Shown: positions 26,102-35,237 of the stretch, piece after piece | Layout: every line of letters starts with the position of its first letter | Numbering within the stretch: position 1 is the first letter of the stretch | Source of the DNA: Empedobacter stercoris | GTDB lineage: Bacteria > Bacteroidota > Bacteroidia > Flavobacteriales > Weeksellaceae | DNA length: 64,000 bases | NCBI RefSeq assembly: GCF_965137335.1 | Contig: NZ_CBCRZD010000003.1 | Strand: one strand, 5' to 3' | Position numbers and translations under genes: made by a program | Notes under the pieces: generated by a model | The model's input: the letters and a program-made list of their open reading frames with translations, nothing else | Databases searched by the model: none | What the model was told of the DNA's origin: nothing

Positions 26102-27001
26102 TTAATTAAAAAAAAATCCTAAAAACTCTTTGGTTGAATTAGAGTTGTTCATAATATTTGCTATTTCAGTACAATCATTACAATATTTAATTGCTTCATT
26201 TTTAGGCATTTTTTTAGTTCCAGGGTATAAAAAAGCTATATAAGTAACATTTTCATCTTTTAATAATGCAATTCTAGAAACAAATTTTTTAGCAATACTA
26301 TCTGCTCTATGAGGATCAAGTTCAATAACAATACTTTTATTTTCATTATGATTGAATCCATAGATATCAATACTATCTTTTCTTAGACTAGAAGGCGTAT
26401 ATTCTTTTTTCCAATTGTAACTTGGTAATTTAGATGATATAAATTGAAATAATTCTTCTTGTAAATTATTCACGATTAATTTTAATTCAGAACTATTATT
26501 TTGTGGACGATTAAAGTCAAACATAAATTCATTTAAGATTTTTTCTAATTGAATGTTTTCTTTAGTATTATCTAATTTAACCTCAGTATGAATTGGAATT
26601 TTATTTTGTATTACTTCTTGAAAAGAATATTTTGTTTTAAAGAATAATTTTTTAGTATCATTTCCTCCTTTAGTTCCAGGTTTTTGTCCTTTTAAACTAA
26701 CAGCTTCATTTAATTTTTTTTCAAATTCTTCAATATCAATCTTATTAAAATCAAATTTAGTTGTATTGTTAATACAAATTAGACGATCTGATAGGTTTTT
26801 ATACGTTGAATTTCTTGCAGCAATATATATTTCTACTTCTGTTTCATTCGCTTGTTGTAATATATTTAGAATGTATCGACGTAATAATTTATAATCTGGA
26901 TTACGATAATTATCTGAGTTTTTAGATCCTCCTCTCGATTCTAAAATAATACCTTCCATACCTTCGTATTGTTCATTATATATAAACTGATTTTTTTCCA
27001 T
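26102..27001 (-). CDS. possible PD-(D/E)XK-like nuclease of unknown family
   Basis: A 299-residue, very AT-rich gene standing alone between its own terminator and a 109-base gap. The C-terminal half reads SIDIYGF (D212), then about 14 residues later IVIELDPHR (E227, D229), followed by a helix. This D-x(n)-E-x-D layout recalls the PD-(D/E)XK core, but the usual lysine is replaced by D229, so activity is doubtful. The N-terminal half (IILESRGGSKNSDNYRN) is unknown. No methyltransferase lies nearby, so a classical restriction-modification system is unlikely. Confidence 0.55.
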   Translation of the reverse strand: MEKNQFIYNEQYEGMEGIILESRGGSKNSDNYRNPDYKLLRRYILNILQQANETEVEIYIAARNSTYKNLSDRLICINNTTKFDFNKIDIEEFEKKLNEAVSLKGQKPGTKGGNDTKKLFFKTKYSFQEVIQNKIPIHTEVKLDNTKENIQLEKILNEFMFDFNRPQNNSSELKLIVNNLQEELFQFISSKLPSYNWKKEYTPSSLRKDSIDIYGFNHNENKSIVIELDPHRADSIAKKFVSRIALLKDENVTYIAFLYPGTKKMPKNEAIKYCNDCTEIANIMNNSNSTKEFLGFFFN

Positions 27002-27109
27002 AATTCTAAATTAATTTTATTTAACGATTAAATATAGTTGTATATATTTTATAAACATAGAATTATATATGATTTTTTAAAATGATATATTTTTTGCTTT
27101 AAAATAACC

Positions 27110-28261
27110 CTAAACCTTCATGAAATCTTCTTCCAACAAGTCTTCTAAAGGACTTTGAGTAAGTGATTGTGGTAAATTTCGGAAAGCAAAATTTCGGATA
27201 TTCATTAAGAATTTGTTGTCAATTTGAGCAACTTTTCCAGCTAATCGAGAAGTATCGATAATATAATGTGTGCGTTTTAAACGACGTAAATTGTAATGCT
27301 CAAAAGCCAACAAAACATCGGTATCTTTTTTGATTAATTCATCATACAATACACAAACATCTTCCACTGCCATACACGCACCTTGTCCCATATTTGGCGT
27401 TGTAGCATGTGCTGCATCTCCAATTAGTAAAACACGATTGAACGCATAATTGTTAATAGGTTTTATGTCCATAATTGGAGTTGTGATGATGCTTTCTGGA
27501 TTCGTCTTTTGTAACGTATTTCGAATTTGTCCTGAATAATCTTTAAACTGATTTTTAATATCATTTAAAGTGTAGTTGTAAACTTCAGAATTCAATTTTG
27601 TATTGACACAAGCGTACCAATATATTTGATTATTAATCAAAGGAGTTAAACCAAAACGACCATTTGGTCCCCAAGTTTCGATACTTTTTTTCGAATTGTA
27701 TGATTTATCTTCTACAATGGCGCGCCAACAAACGTAACCTGCATAACGAGGTGTAGATTGTTTTAATAATTGCTGACGAATTGTAGAATTTATTCCATCA
27801 GCTGCTATTAAATAATCGCCTTCTGTAGACGTTCCATCTTCAAAATGAAGGACAACTTTCTCAAAACTTTGTTCAAATAATTTGATTTTTTTTGCTGTTT
27901 TGATTTTATTAGCATCAATTTTAGAAACTAAAAAATGATGTAAATCTGCTCTGTGAATAGCAAAATTCTCATTGTTGTAATTTTTTCTTAATCGTTCTGT
28001 ATCTGCTTTTAGAATTGTTTTTTCTTGCCAATCTTGAATTTCAAAATCTTCTAACATATGTCCCAAAGGCGCAACTTCTTCCGCTAAACCAAGAATCTCA
28101 AACGCTTTCATAGCATTGGAAGCTAAACCAAAACCAGCACCAATTCCTCGAACTTCTGACGAAGCCTCGAAAATTTCGTAGTCATAATTTAAATCTTGTA
28201 AAACTTTTGCTAAAGTTAATCCAGCAATACCCGCACCAGCGATTAAGAATTTTTTACCCAT
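27110..28261 (-). CDS. FAD-dependent aromatic-ring-type monooxygenase
   Basis: A 383-residue flavoprotein of the p-hydroxybenzoate-hydroxylase-like group, adding oxygen to an aromatic or heteroaromatic substrate with NAD(P)H. The dinucleotide-binding GAGIAG is at residues 9-14, followed by the acidic end of strand 2 (YEIFEAS). The second FAD motif GDAAHATTPNMGQGACMAVED lies near residue 280, and the LIAADGINSTIR segment (DG motif) near 155. The family includes urate hydroxylase-like and TetX-like enzymes; resemblance is nearer the former. It is transcribed alone. Confidence 0.9.
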   Translation of the reverse strand: MGKKFLIAGAGIAGLTLAKVLQDLNYDYEIFEASSEVRGIGAGFGLASNAMKAFEILGLAEEVAPLGHMLEDFEIQDWQEKTILKADTERLRKNYNNENFAIHRADLHHFLVSKIDANKIKTAKKIKLFEQSFEKVVLHFEDGTSTEGDYLIAADGINSTIRQQLLKQSTPRYAGYVCWRAIVEDKSYNSKKSIETWGPNGRFGLTPLINNQIYWYACVNTKLNSEVYNYTLNDIKNQFKDYSGQIRNTLQKTNPESIITTPIMDIKPINNYAFNRVLLIGDAAHATTPNMGQGACMAVEDVCVLYDELIKKDTDVLLAFEHYNLRRLKRTHYIIDTSRLAGKVAQIDNKFLMNIRNFAFRNLPQSLTQSPLEDLLEEDFMKV

Positions 28262-28309
28262 TGATTAAAATAAAGTTCAAAATTAATCATTCTACTATAA
28301 ACCAAAAAG

Positions 28310-28337
28310 AAAAGCGAATCAAATTGATTCGCTTTTC
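28310..28337 (-). terminator. terminator after the M20 dipeptidase
   Basis: GAAAAGCGAATCAA pairs with TTGATTCGCTTTTC. It lies just after the minus-strand stop at 28357. Confidence 0.8.
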
Positions 28338-28356
28338 AGAAGTTATTTAGTCGAAA

Positions 28357-29739
28357 TTATTGTTCGTTAAAATATTTGTAGAAATATGGAATGGTTTCGA
28401 TTCCTTTGTAGAAATTGAATAAACCATAATGTTCGTTAGGTGAGTGGATAACGTCAGAGTTTAATCCGAATCCCATTAACACAGATTTTGTACCTAATTC
28501 TTCCTCGAATAATGCGACAATTGGAATAGAACCTCCAGCTCTTTCAGCTAACGCTTCTTTTTCAAATGTTTCAGCTAATGCTTTTTTAGCAGCAATAAAT
28601 CCTGGGTGATTAGTAGGTAAAATATAAGGTTTCCCTCCGTGATGTGGTTTTACTTTAACTTCTACTGAAGAAGGAGCTAAAGTAGGGAAATAATCAGCAA
28701 ATTGTTTTGTAACAACTTCTGGATCTTGTCCTGGAACCAAACGCATAGATATTTTAGCATACGCATGAGAAGGAATTACAGTTTTTGCACCTTCACCTAT
28801 ATATCCACCCCAAATTCCATTCACATCTAAAGTTGGACGAATAGAAGCTCTTTCGATTGTAGAGAATCCTTCTTCACCTTGAATATCAGCAATACCAATT
28901 GATTTTTTGTAATCTTCGACGTTAAAAGGAATTTTAGCTAAATCAGCTCTTTCATCTTCTGTCAACTCAAGAATTGGTTCGTAAAAACCAGGAATAGTGA
29001 TATGTCCTTTTTCATTGATTAATTTTCCAATCATTGTTGCTAAAACGTTAATTGGATTTGGAACAGCTCCACCATACACACCCGAGTGCATATCGCGATT
29101 AGATCCTTTTACTTCAACTTCTACATATGACAATCCACGTAAACCTACAGAAATAGAAGGTTGATCGTTCGAAATCATAGAAGTGTCAGAAATTAAAATC
29201 ACATCATTTTTTAATTTCTCTTTATTGTCTTTTACGAAATTTACCAATGAAGGAGAACCAACTTCTTCTTCACCTTCGATCATAAATTTAACGTTACAAG
29301 GTAATTCGTTTGATTTGTTTAAAGCTTCGAAAGCTTTAACATGCATAAACATTTGACCTTTATCATCTGCAGAACCACGGGCGAAAATTGCACCATCTGG
29401 ATGAATTTCTGTCTTTTTGATTACTGGCTCGTATGGTCCAGATTCCCATAATTCTAAAGGATCAGCTGGTTGAACATCATAATGTCCGTAAACTAAAACA
29501 GTTGGTTTTGATGGATCAATAATTTTTTCACCATAAATAACTGGGAAACCTTCTGTTTCGCAAACTTCTACATTGTCAGCACCTGCTTGTTTCAAATATT
29601 TTGCAACCATTTCAGCTGCATCATTTACATCTTGTGTGTAGGCTGGATCAGCACTAACTGAAGGAATTTTAAGTAATTCTATTAATTCATCAAGAAAACG
29701 TTGTTTATTTTCTTGTATAAATTGTTGAGTATTGTTCAT
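28357..29739 (-). CDS. M20 family dipeptidase
   Basis: A cytosolic zinc metallopeptidase of 460 residues, CNDP/DapE-like, expected to cleave dipeptides. Metal-site motifs are GHYDVQP (H86, D88), ARGSADDKGQ (D125), and EGEEEVGSP (general base and ligand near 157-158). A dimerisation (lid) domain spans about residues 195-350 and a late His occurs near the C-terminus (VIHSPNEHYGLFNF). Length and order match the M20 dipeptidases common in Flavobacteriia. No partner genes are nearby. Confidence 0.93.
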   Translation of the reverse strand: MNNTQQFIQENKQRFLDELIELLKIPSVSADPAYTQDVNDAAEMVAKYLKQAGADNVEVCETEGFPVIYGEKIIDPSKPTVLVYGHYDVQPADPLELWESGPYEPVIKKTEIHPDGAIFARGSADDKGQMFMHVKAFEALNKSNELPCNVKFMIEGEEEVGSPSLVNFVKDNKEKLKNDVILISDTSMISNDQPSISVGLRGLSYVEVEVKGSNRDMHSGVYGGAVPNPINVLATMIGKLINEKGHITIPGFYEPILELTEDERADLAKIPFNVEDYKKSIGIADIQGEEGFSTIERASIRPTLDVNGIWGGYIGEGAKTVIPSHAYAKISMRLVPGQDPEVVTKQFADYFPTLAPSSVEVKVKPHHGGKPYILPTNHPGFIAAKKALAETFEKEALAERAGGSIPIVALFEEELGTKSVLMGFGLNSDVIHSPNEHYGLFNFYKGIETIPYFYKYFNEQ

Positions 29740-29827
29740 TTTTTTTTGTTATGAATAATAGGTAAATTTAACAATAAAATTTAGAGTAAACTTCTTTTTG
29801 ATAAAAAATATAATTCTAAAACCTTTG

Positions 29828-29835
29828 TATCTTTG
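29828..29835 (+). promoter_or_regulatory. TAnnTTTG promoter box of the DUF4286 gene
   Basis: TATCTTTG lies 14 bases before the start codon. Confidence 0.55.
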
Positions 29836-29849
29836 CAAAAATTTAGAAA

Positions 29850-30164
29850 ATGATATTATATAATACAACGTTTATTGTAGAACAAGAAGTGCATGATGAA
29901 TGGTTTGAGTGGGTACAGAAAGAACACATCAATGACTATTTGAAATCGAATTGTTTTATTGGAGCTCGTTTAGGAAAAATAACTTCGCATATTGAGCCAG
30001 GAGCGACTTCTTATTCGTTGCAATTGTTTGTGAATGATGAATTGACTTTAGATCAATTTAAAAATAATTTTTTAGCTGAAATTCAACAAAAAAGCTTGCA
30101 AAAGTTTGCAACAAAAGTAATTAGCTTTGTCAGTGAAATGGAGCATATTGGTGATTATCAATAA
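29850..30164 (+). CDS. DUF4286 family protein
   Basis: The 104-residue protein opens with MILYNTTFIVEQEVHDEWFEW and contains the YSLQLFVND segment, the pattern of the small ferredoxin-like DUF4286 family found in Bacteroidetes. The function is unknown. It has no signal peptide. It is a single-gene unit between a TAnnTTTG box and a strong hairpin that also serves the convergent hemL. Confidence 0.85.
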   Translation: MILYNTTFIVEQEVHDEWFEWVQKEHINDYLKSNCFIGARLGKITSHIEPGATSYSLQLFVNDELTLDQFKNNFLAEIQQKSLQKFATKVISFVSEMEHIGDYQ

Positions 30165-30166
30165 AT

Positions 30167-30200
30167 AAAAAATGCAGTAGAAAACCACTGCATTTTTTTT
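30167..30200. terminator. bidirectional terminator between DUF4286 gene and hemL
   Basis: AAAATGCAGT pairs with ACTGCATTTT, with A and T runs on the two sides. Confidence 0.85.
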
Positions 30201-30204
30201 ATTC

Positions 30205-31488
30205 TTATCCTTCGAAGCTTCTTACAGCGTCTAATGTTTTATTAATTTCAGCATCTTTAATTGCATCAGAAATAAACCAAGTTTCGTATCCAGAAGGAGC
30301 AATGTAAACTTCGTTCGTTAATAAATGATGGAAAAATTTGTTGAATCTTTCGTGGTTACATTTGGTCACATCTGTAAAGTTTTTAATTTCCGTTTGCTCT
30401 GTAAAGAAAACAGACATCATCGACCCTAAACGATTGATATGATTTGGAATTCCTTTTTCTGCAAAGATTTTAGAAATTTCAACATCTAAAGTTTCTGTAG
30501 CGTTATCAATTCTATTGAATAATGCTCTATCATTATTGATAATATTCAATGTTGTGATACCAGCACGCATAGCAATTGGATTTCCTGATAATGTTCCCGC
30601 TTGATAAACAGGGCCAAGAGGAGCAAGGTGATTCATGATTTCGCGACGAGCAGCAAAAGCACCAACAGGGAAACCACCGCCAATTACTTTACCAAATGTT
30701 ACAATATCTGCATTGATGTTTAAACGTTCTTGAGAACCTCCCATCGCTTGACGGAAACCTGTCATTACTTCATCAAAAATTAATAATGCGCCATTCTCAT
30801 CACAAATTTGTCTCAATCCTTCTAAGAAACCTTTTTCTGGAACAATACATCCCATGTTTCCAGCAATTGGTTCTACAATAATAGCCGCAATTTCGCCTTT
30901 ATTTTGTTCGAATAAAGCTTTTACATCTTCCAAATTATTGTATTCTGCCAACAATGTATCTTTTGCAGTTCCTTGCGTTACACCCGGAGAATTTGGATTT
31001 CCGAAAGTTGCAGCACCAGAACCAGCTTTAATCAAAAATGAATCTGAATGTCCATGGTAACAACCTTCAAATTTTACAATTTTATCACGATTTGTATAAC
31101 CTCTTGCTAAACGAATTGCAGACATACAAGCTTCTGTACCAGAATTCACCATACGAATCATGTCGATGTTTGGCACAACAGAAGTGATTAATTTTGCAAT
31201 TTCAGTTTCCAATTCAGTTGGTGTACCAAAAGAAAAACCATTTTTCATTTGCTCAACTGTCGCATTCAAAACTCGTGGATCTGTATGTCCAATAATCATC
31301 GGTCCCCAAGAGTTGATGTAATCTACGTAAGCACGTCCGTCTTCATCATAAATATAAGCTCCTTCAGCTTTTTTGATGAAAATAGGCGTTCCTCCAACAG
31401 ATTTAAATGCACGAACAGGAGAATTTACACCTCCCGGAATATATTCTTGCGCGTCTTTGAATAATGCGCTACTTCTTTGATACAACAT
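30205..31488 (-). CDS. hemL: glutamate-1-semialdehyde 2,1-aminomutase
   Basis: It converts glutamate-1-semialdehyde to 5-aminolevulinate using PLP or PMP, feeding HemB. Seen are the N-terminal YIPGGVNSPVRAF, NSGTEACMSAIRLARG, the metal-free PLP fold motif FDEVMTGFR and the lysine in TFGKVIGGGFPVGAF (about K266). About 427 residues is normal. An ATG at 31512 lies inside a minus-strand TAnnTTTG box (31510-31517), so the start at 31488 (MLYQRS) is chosen. This shows the C5 route to haem in this organism. Confidence 0.95.
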   Translation of the reverse strand: MLYQRSSALFKDAQEYIPGGVNSPVRAFKSVGGTPIFIKKAEGAYIYDEDGRAYVDYINSWGPMIIGHTDPRVLNATVEQMKNGFSFGTPTELETEIAKLITSVVPNIDMIRMVNSGTEACMSAIRLARGYTNRDKIVKFEGCYHGHSDSFLIKAGSGAATFGNPNSPGVTQGTAKDTLLAEYNNLEDVKALFEQNKGEIAAIIVEPIAGNMGCIVPEKGFLEGLRQICDENGALLIFDEVMTGFRQAMGGSQERLNINADIVTFGKVIGGGFPVGAFAARREIMNHLAPLGPVYQAGTLSGNPIAMRAGITTLNIINNDRALFNRIDNATETLDVEISKIFAEKGIPNHINRLGSMMSVFFTEQTEIKNFTDVTKCNHERFNKFFHHLLTNEVYIAPSGYETWFISDAIKDAEINKTLDAVRSFEG

Positions 31489-31509
31489 AATTTTACAAAA
31501 ATAGTTGCA

Positions 31510-31517
31510 CAAATTTA
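31510..31517 (-). promoter_or_regulatory. TAnnTTTG promoter box of hemL
   Basis: Reads TAAATTTG on the minus strand, 21 bases before the preferred hemL start. Confidence 0.5.
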
Positions 31518-31550
31518 CTGAATCTTAAATGAATTAAGAAGTGATTTTAA

Positions 31551-34500
31551 TTAGATTGTCAGTTTATGAGTAGATTTATTTTCTAAATAATCAATTAACG
31601 TTTTAATGAGTTGATTTTCTTTCAAAATGGTTTGATTTCCAATCAAAAATAATTGCTCTTTTGCACGAGTTAAGGCAACATTTAGTTTTCGATCTACATT
31701 TCCTTGATCATTCATATTCACCAATGCATTCAATTGCGAATGATACGTTACAGCAAAACTATACAAAATAATATCGCGCTGACTTCCTTGATAACGTTCA
31801 ACAGTATCCACCGTAATTTGCTCGTAATCTGGAATATTTGCCAATTCTAATTTTTGTTTTATTAGCGCAATTTGATTACGGAAAGGCGCAATAATTCCGA
31901 TTGTTTTCTTTGGATCAAATTCTTTTTGATTGATTTCGTATAAATGAATAATTTCTTGCACAAATTTGACAATCAAATCAGCTTCTTGCACATTTGTTGA
32001 TGGTAAATATGGATTTTCGTCAACATTGATAAACGCAAAACGGTTATTGATTATAAATTGATGTAAGTTATTTGATTCATCATGGTGTTCGAATTGTAAA
32101 TCTGCACGTTGACGATTTAAACTTTGCTTAATCTCATCATTCAAATTTGGAATATCAAAAGCAACATTTAGTTTTCCTTCATAAAAATAATTGTTCGGAA
32201 AATCAGCAATTTCTGCGTGCATTCGACCTTGAAAGGTTAGTTGATCAAACGCATTTTCGTAATTGTTTCGTTCACAAAACTCATATAATCGTTCAAAAAT
32301 GGAGTTTTTACGATTGATTAAGCCAATATTTTCCAACAACTCGTTATTCGTCATTGCTAATTCAGGGTTTTGTAAAACGATTGCTGGTAATTGTTTGTGA
32401 TCGCCAATCATAATAAAACGCTCTGCTTTTGGGAGAATTCCAACAATTTGAGGTTCTAAAATCTGTGAAGCTTCATCAATGATAATTGTGTCAAATTTCT
32501 TTAACTTCAGTAGTTCAGTTTTACTTGAAATTGAAGCAACAGTCGAAACGAAAATACGTTGTTTTTGAACGATATCTTGAATTGTTTTTCTCGAAAATTT
32601 TTCTCCTTTATGTTCTAATTCAGTATCTTTTTGCTCGATAATTTTATTCAATAAATTTGGATGAAATTCTGGCGAAGTAGATAGTTCATTCCCTATTCGA
32701 ATAAACTTTTGTTCAATTTGATCAGAAATAGCCGAATTGATCGATTCGCATAATTCATCAACTGCACGATTGGTGTATGCCAAAAGCAAAATATTACAAT
32801 TTTGGTTGTCATAGATTTCTTTTACCAATTCTTTGATGATAATCGATGTTTTTCCTGTTCCTGGAGGTCCATTCAACAAGAAATAATCCTTTGCAGAAAG
32901 TGCTTTTTTCAGAATTCGATTTTGTTCATCGGACAGATTTGCATTAAAATAATCATAATCCATATTATTTCTTGGAACAGATTGTGTTAAAATTAAATCT
33001 TTTTTAACTTTAGAAGAATGAATTAATCCATATAAATTTCGATACATCGAAACAAAAGAAGAGTCCATAAAATCTCTCTCTAAAGCCCATTTTCCTGAAG
33101 AATCAAACGAATCAAAAAAGTGTGTATTGGGTTGCTGATAGCGGAAACGTAACACAATAAATTCGCGCGAAATACTTTTGATTGTACATTTAAAAACCTG
33201 ATTTGTTAAAACAGAATCTTTCGATTCATTTCTTGGATAAAGAATACAGATATCACCTTCGCGAATCGAAATAAAATCGTTTGCTGGATTTGTTCGTTTT
33301 AATTTAATTTCTCGTTTTGGATCAGAAATATAATTCTCAACGATTTCTAAATCATAAATAATTTCAAAATTATTGTTTTTTTCTTCGAAAGAATTTAACC
33401 ACAAACTCGCCAAACCGTTGTTAGAAGTTGATTGTCCTAAGCCAAGTTTTGCCATGTATTGCTCTTTTGCAATAAAGTTGGTAAACGAATAAAAATACGC
33501 TTTTTCTAACGGCGAACTATTTTTTATGGGATAGAGAAATTTATCCAATTGTTCTTCTAAAATTTCTTTGAAACGAGGATGAATTTTTCGTTTGATGAAA
33601 TTAGCAGGTTTAATTGAATAGACAATTGATTCTATTTCTGTTAACGTATGATTTGCTAATCGGTTTTCGTTGATGATGATTCTATTTCGTAAATCAAAAA
33701 TTCGTTGAACCCGTGCTAAAGTCGGCACATCAAAGCGTAAATTTCCTTGATAAACTTTTGAATAGAATATATAACCTTCAGTATTTTTCGTGACATCTTT
33801 AAACTCTAAATCATACAAAACACCAATGATCTGATAATACAAAAACAACTGCGTTGCATGATTTGGTTTGACACTTTTTCCATCATCCGGAAAAGGCGCA
33901 CCACCAGATTTTAGTTCTATAATCTTATTTTTTCCTTCAGGATTAATGTCCAACAAATCCAAACGCCCTTGAATACCATATTGTTCGCACAAAAATGAAG
34001 GTTCTATTAAGGCGCGATCTAATGAAATATCATAAGTAGGAAAATCTTCTGCCAATACTTTTTGAATACGATTAAAATGACCTTTCGCTTCCTCGTAATA
34101 TTCTTTGAGATGATCAGGATTTGTTAAATCACTACAAGCGGTATATTCCAACGGATAATTCTTAAAATCATTTTTAAAAATCTCATTGAAATCAGTTTTT
34201 TCCATATTCTCAGTCGAAAAATGATCGACTACTGCATTGGCAAAATTTCCTAATCGTATATGTTTGCTATTAGGTGCTTCTTCGTATTTCTTCTGAATAT
34301 AATGCAACTCTGATGTTCCGTAATCTTGAAAACACTCGGCAATTGCGGAAATATCAACCAAATAATCTGGTTCGAGAATGATAAAGCGTGGGTGATAAAT
34401 TCCTTCTTCATCAATTGTCGAATTCACTAAATTTAATTGTGCACCAACCCAAAAATTTTCAACAGAAGTAAAGTGTTCATTTACGCCATCTTCATCAATT

Positions 34501-34997
34501 TGAACCGTAATATTTTCTTCAGTTTCATTATCTTCATGATCACAAATCAAACAATCGCGTTTTATTTCTATGATTTGAACACGTAGTTTTTTAATTCTAT
34601 TTCGTGTCAGAATCTTATTGGTATAAAATTCTTTTTCAGGAAAATAATAGATAATTTCCGAAGGAATCATTACTTCATATATCGCAGAAATGAATTCTGC
34701 AACATATTTATAATGTGTGAAATATTCGTGTTCAGTCGGTTCGTATTTCTCGCTCAAAATTCGTTGAGCTGTTTTTCGGAACGAATGAATTTTAGTAGAA
34801 ACTTGGAATTGATTACAGATAAACGAAAGTTTCGAGAAAAAGTTAGAAAATTGTAAAGCTTCATTTTTAGTTAATTCAAAGGCAAGATTTTCAACCAAAC
34901 GCTTTAAATCTAAATATTTAGAATTGATTGGTTTATTGGCAAGCTGAATATTTAAAATTTCATTTAAAAGTTGATTTCCTATTTCTTCTCGATTCAT
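31551..34997 (-). CDS. Dna2-like nuclease-helicase (RecB/Cas4-type nuclease plus superfamily 1B helicase)
   Basis: A 1148-residue protein. The middle N-terminal part (about 300-400) has a RecB/Cas4-like nuclease core, GRLDLLDI then IIELKSGGAP with D and E-x-K. The C-terminal 450 residues are a superfamily 1B (Upf1/Dna2-like) helicase: Walker A NGPPGTGKTS near 708, DEASQILEP near 840, IGDHKQLPA, QGRMH, and VDTVERYQGSQRDI and NVALTRAKEQ at the end. It likely processes 5' flaps or broken ends. A minus-strand TAnnTTTG box at 35014 precedes the start by 17 bases. Not part of a CRISPR locus. Confidence 0.85.
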   Translation of the reverse strand: MNREEIGNQLLNEILNIQLANKPINSKYLDLKRLVENLAFELTKNEALQFSNFFSKLSFICNQFQVSTKIHSFRKTAQRILSEKYEPTEHEYFTHYKYVAEFISAIYEVMIPSEIIYYFPEKEFYTNKILTRNRIKKLRVQIIEIKRDCLICDHEDNETEENITVQIDEDGVNEHFTSVENFWVGAQLNLVNSTIDEEGIYHPRFIILEPDYLVDISAIAECFQDYGTSELHYIQKKYEEAPNSKHIRLGNFANAVVDHFSTENMEKTDFNEIFKNDFKNYPLEYTACSDLTNPDHLKEYYEEAKGHFNRIQKVLAEDFPTYDISLDRALIEPSFLCEQYGIQGRLDLLDINPEGKNKIIELKSGGAPFPDDGKSVKPNHATQLFLYYQIIGVLYDLEFKDVTKNTEGYIFYSKVYQGNLRFDVPTLARVQRIFDLRNRIIINENRLANHTLTEIESIVYSIKPANFIKRKIHPRFKEILEEQLDKFLYPIKNSSPLEKAYFYSFTNFIAKEQYMAKLGLGQSTSNNGLASLWLNSFEEKNNNFEIIYDLEIVENYISDPKREIKLKRTNPANDFISIREGDICILYPRNESKDSVLTNQVFKCTIKSISREFIVLRFRYQQPNTHFFDSFDSSGKWALERDFMDSSFVSMYRNLYGLIHSSKVKKDLILTQSVPRNNMDYDYFNANLSDEQNRILKKALSAKDYFLLNGPPGTGKTSIIIKELVKEIYDNQNCNILLLAYTNRAVDELCESINSAISDQIEQKFIRIGNELSTSPEFHPNLLNKIIEQKDTELEHKGEKFSRKTIQDIVQKQRIFVSTVASISSKTELLKLKKFDTIIIDEASQILEPQIVGILPKAERFIMIGDHKQLPAIVLQNPELAMTNNELLENIGLINRKNSIFERLYEFCERNNYENAFDQLTFQGRMHAEIADFPNNYFYEGKLNVAFDIPNLNDEIKQSLNRQRADLQFEHHDESNNLHQFIINNRFAFINVDENPYLPSTNVQEADLIVKFVQEIIHLYEINQKEFDPKKTIGIIAPFRNQIALIKQKLELANIPDYEQITVDTVERYQGSQRDIILYSFAVTYHSQLNALVNMNDQGNVDRKLNVALTRAKEQLFLIGNQTILKENQLIKTLIDYLENKSTHKLTI

Positions 34998-35013
34998 GGC
35001 GATTAATTTGAAG

Positions 35014-35021
35014 CAAATTTA
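35014..35021 (-). promoter_or_regulatory. TAnnTTTG promoter box of the nuclease-helicase gene
   Basis: Reads TAAATTTG on the minus strand, 17 bases before the start. Confidence 0.5.
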
Positions 35022-35209
35022 AGGATAATTATATCATTTTTTTGATTTGAAATAGTTCTACAAATCTATTATGATTGTAAGTAAAATATCTGTTTAATAT
35101 CGTGTATTTGAATTATATTTCTATAAATTCTTACATTAACATAATAAATTAAAATAAACAATATGATATATTTCGCCATAACTATCAAATTTATGCGTTA
35201 GGTATTGAG

Positions 35210-35217
35210 TATATTTG
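35210..35217 (+). promoter_or_regulatory. TAnnTTTG promoter box of the desaturase-type gene
   Basis: TATATTTG lies 20 bases before the start at 35238. Confidence 0.55.
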
Positions 35218-35237
35218 TAGATATTGTTTAAAATTAA

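Noticed and set aside
27110..28261. The flavin monooxygenase as a tetracycline-inactivating TetX.
   Set aside because: The fold family is the same, but the wording of the FAD and substrate regions differs from TetX; general monooxygenase is the safer call.
31551..34997. The Cas4-like nuclease as evidence of a CRISPR system.
   Set aside because: It is fused to a helicase and there is no repeat array or other cas gene near.
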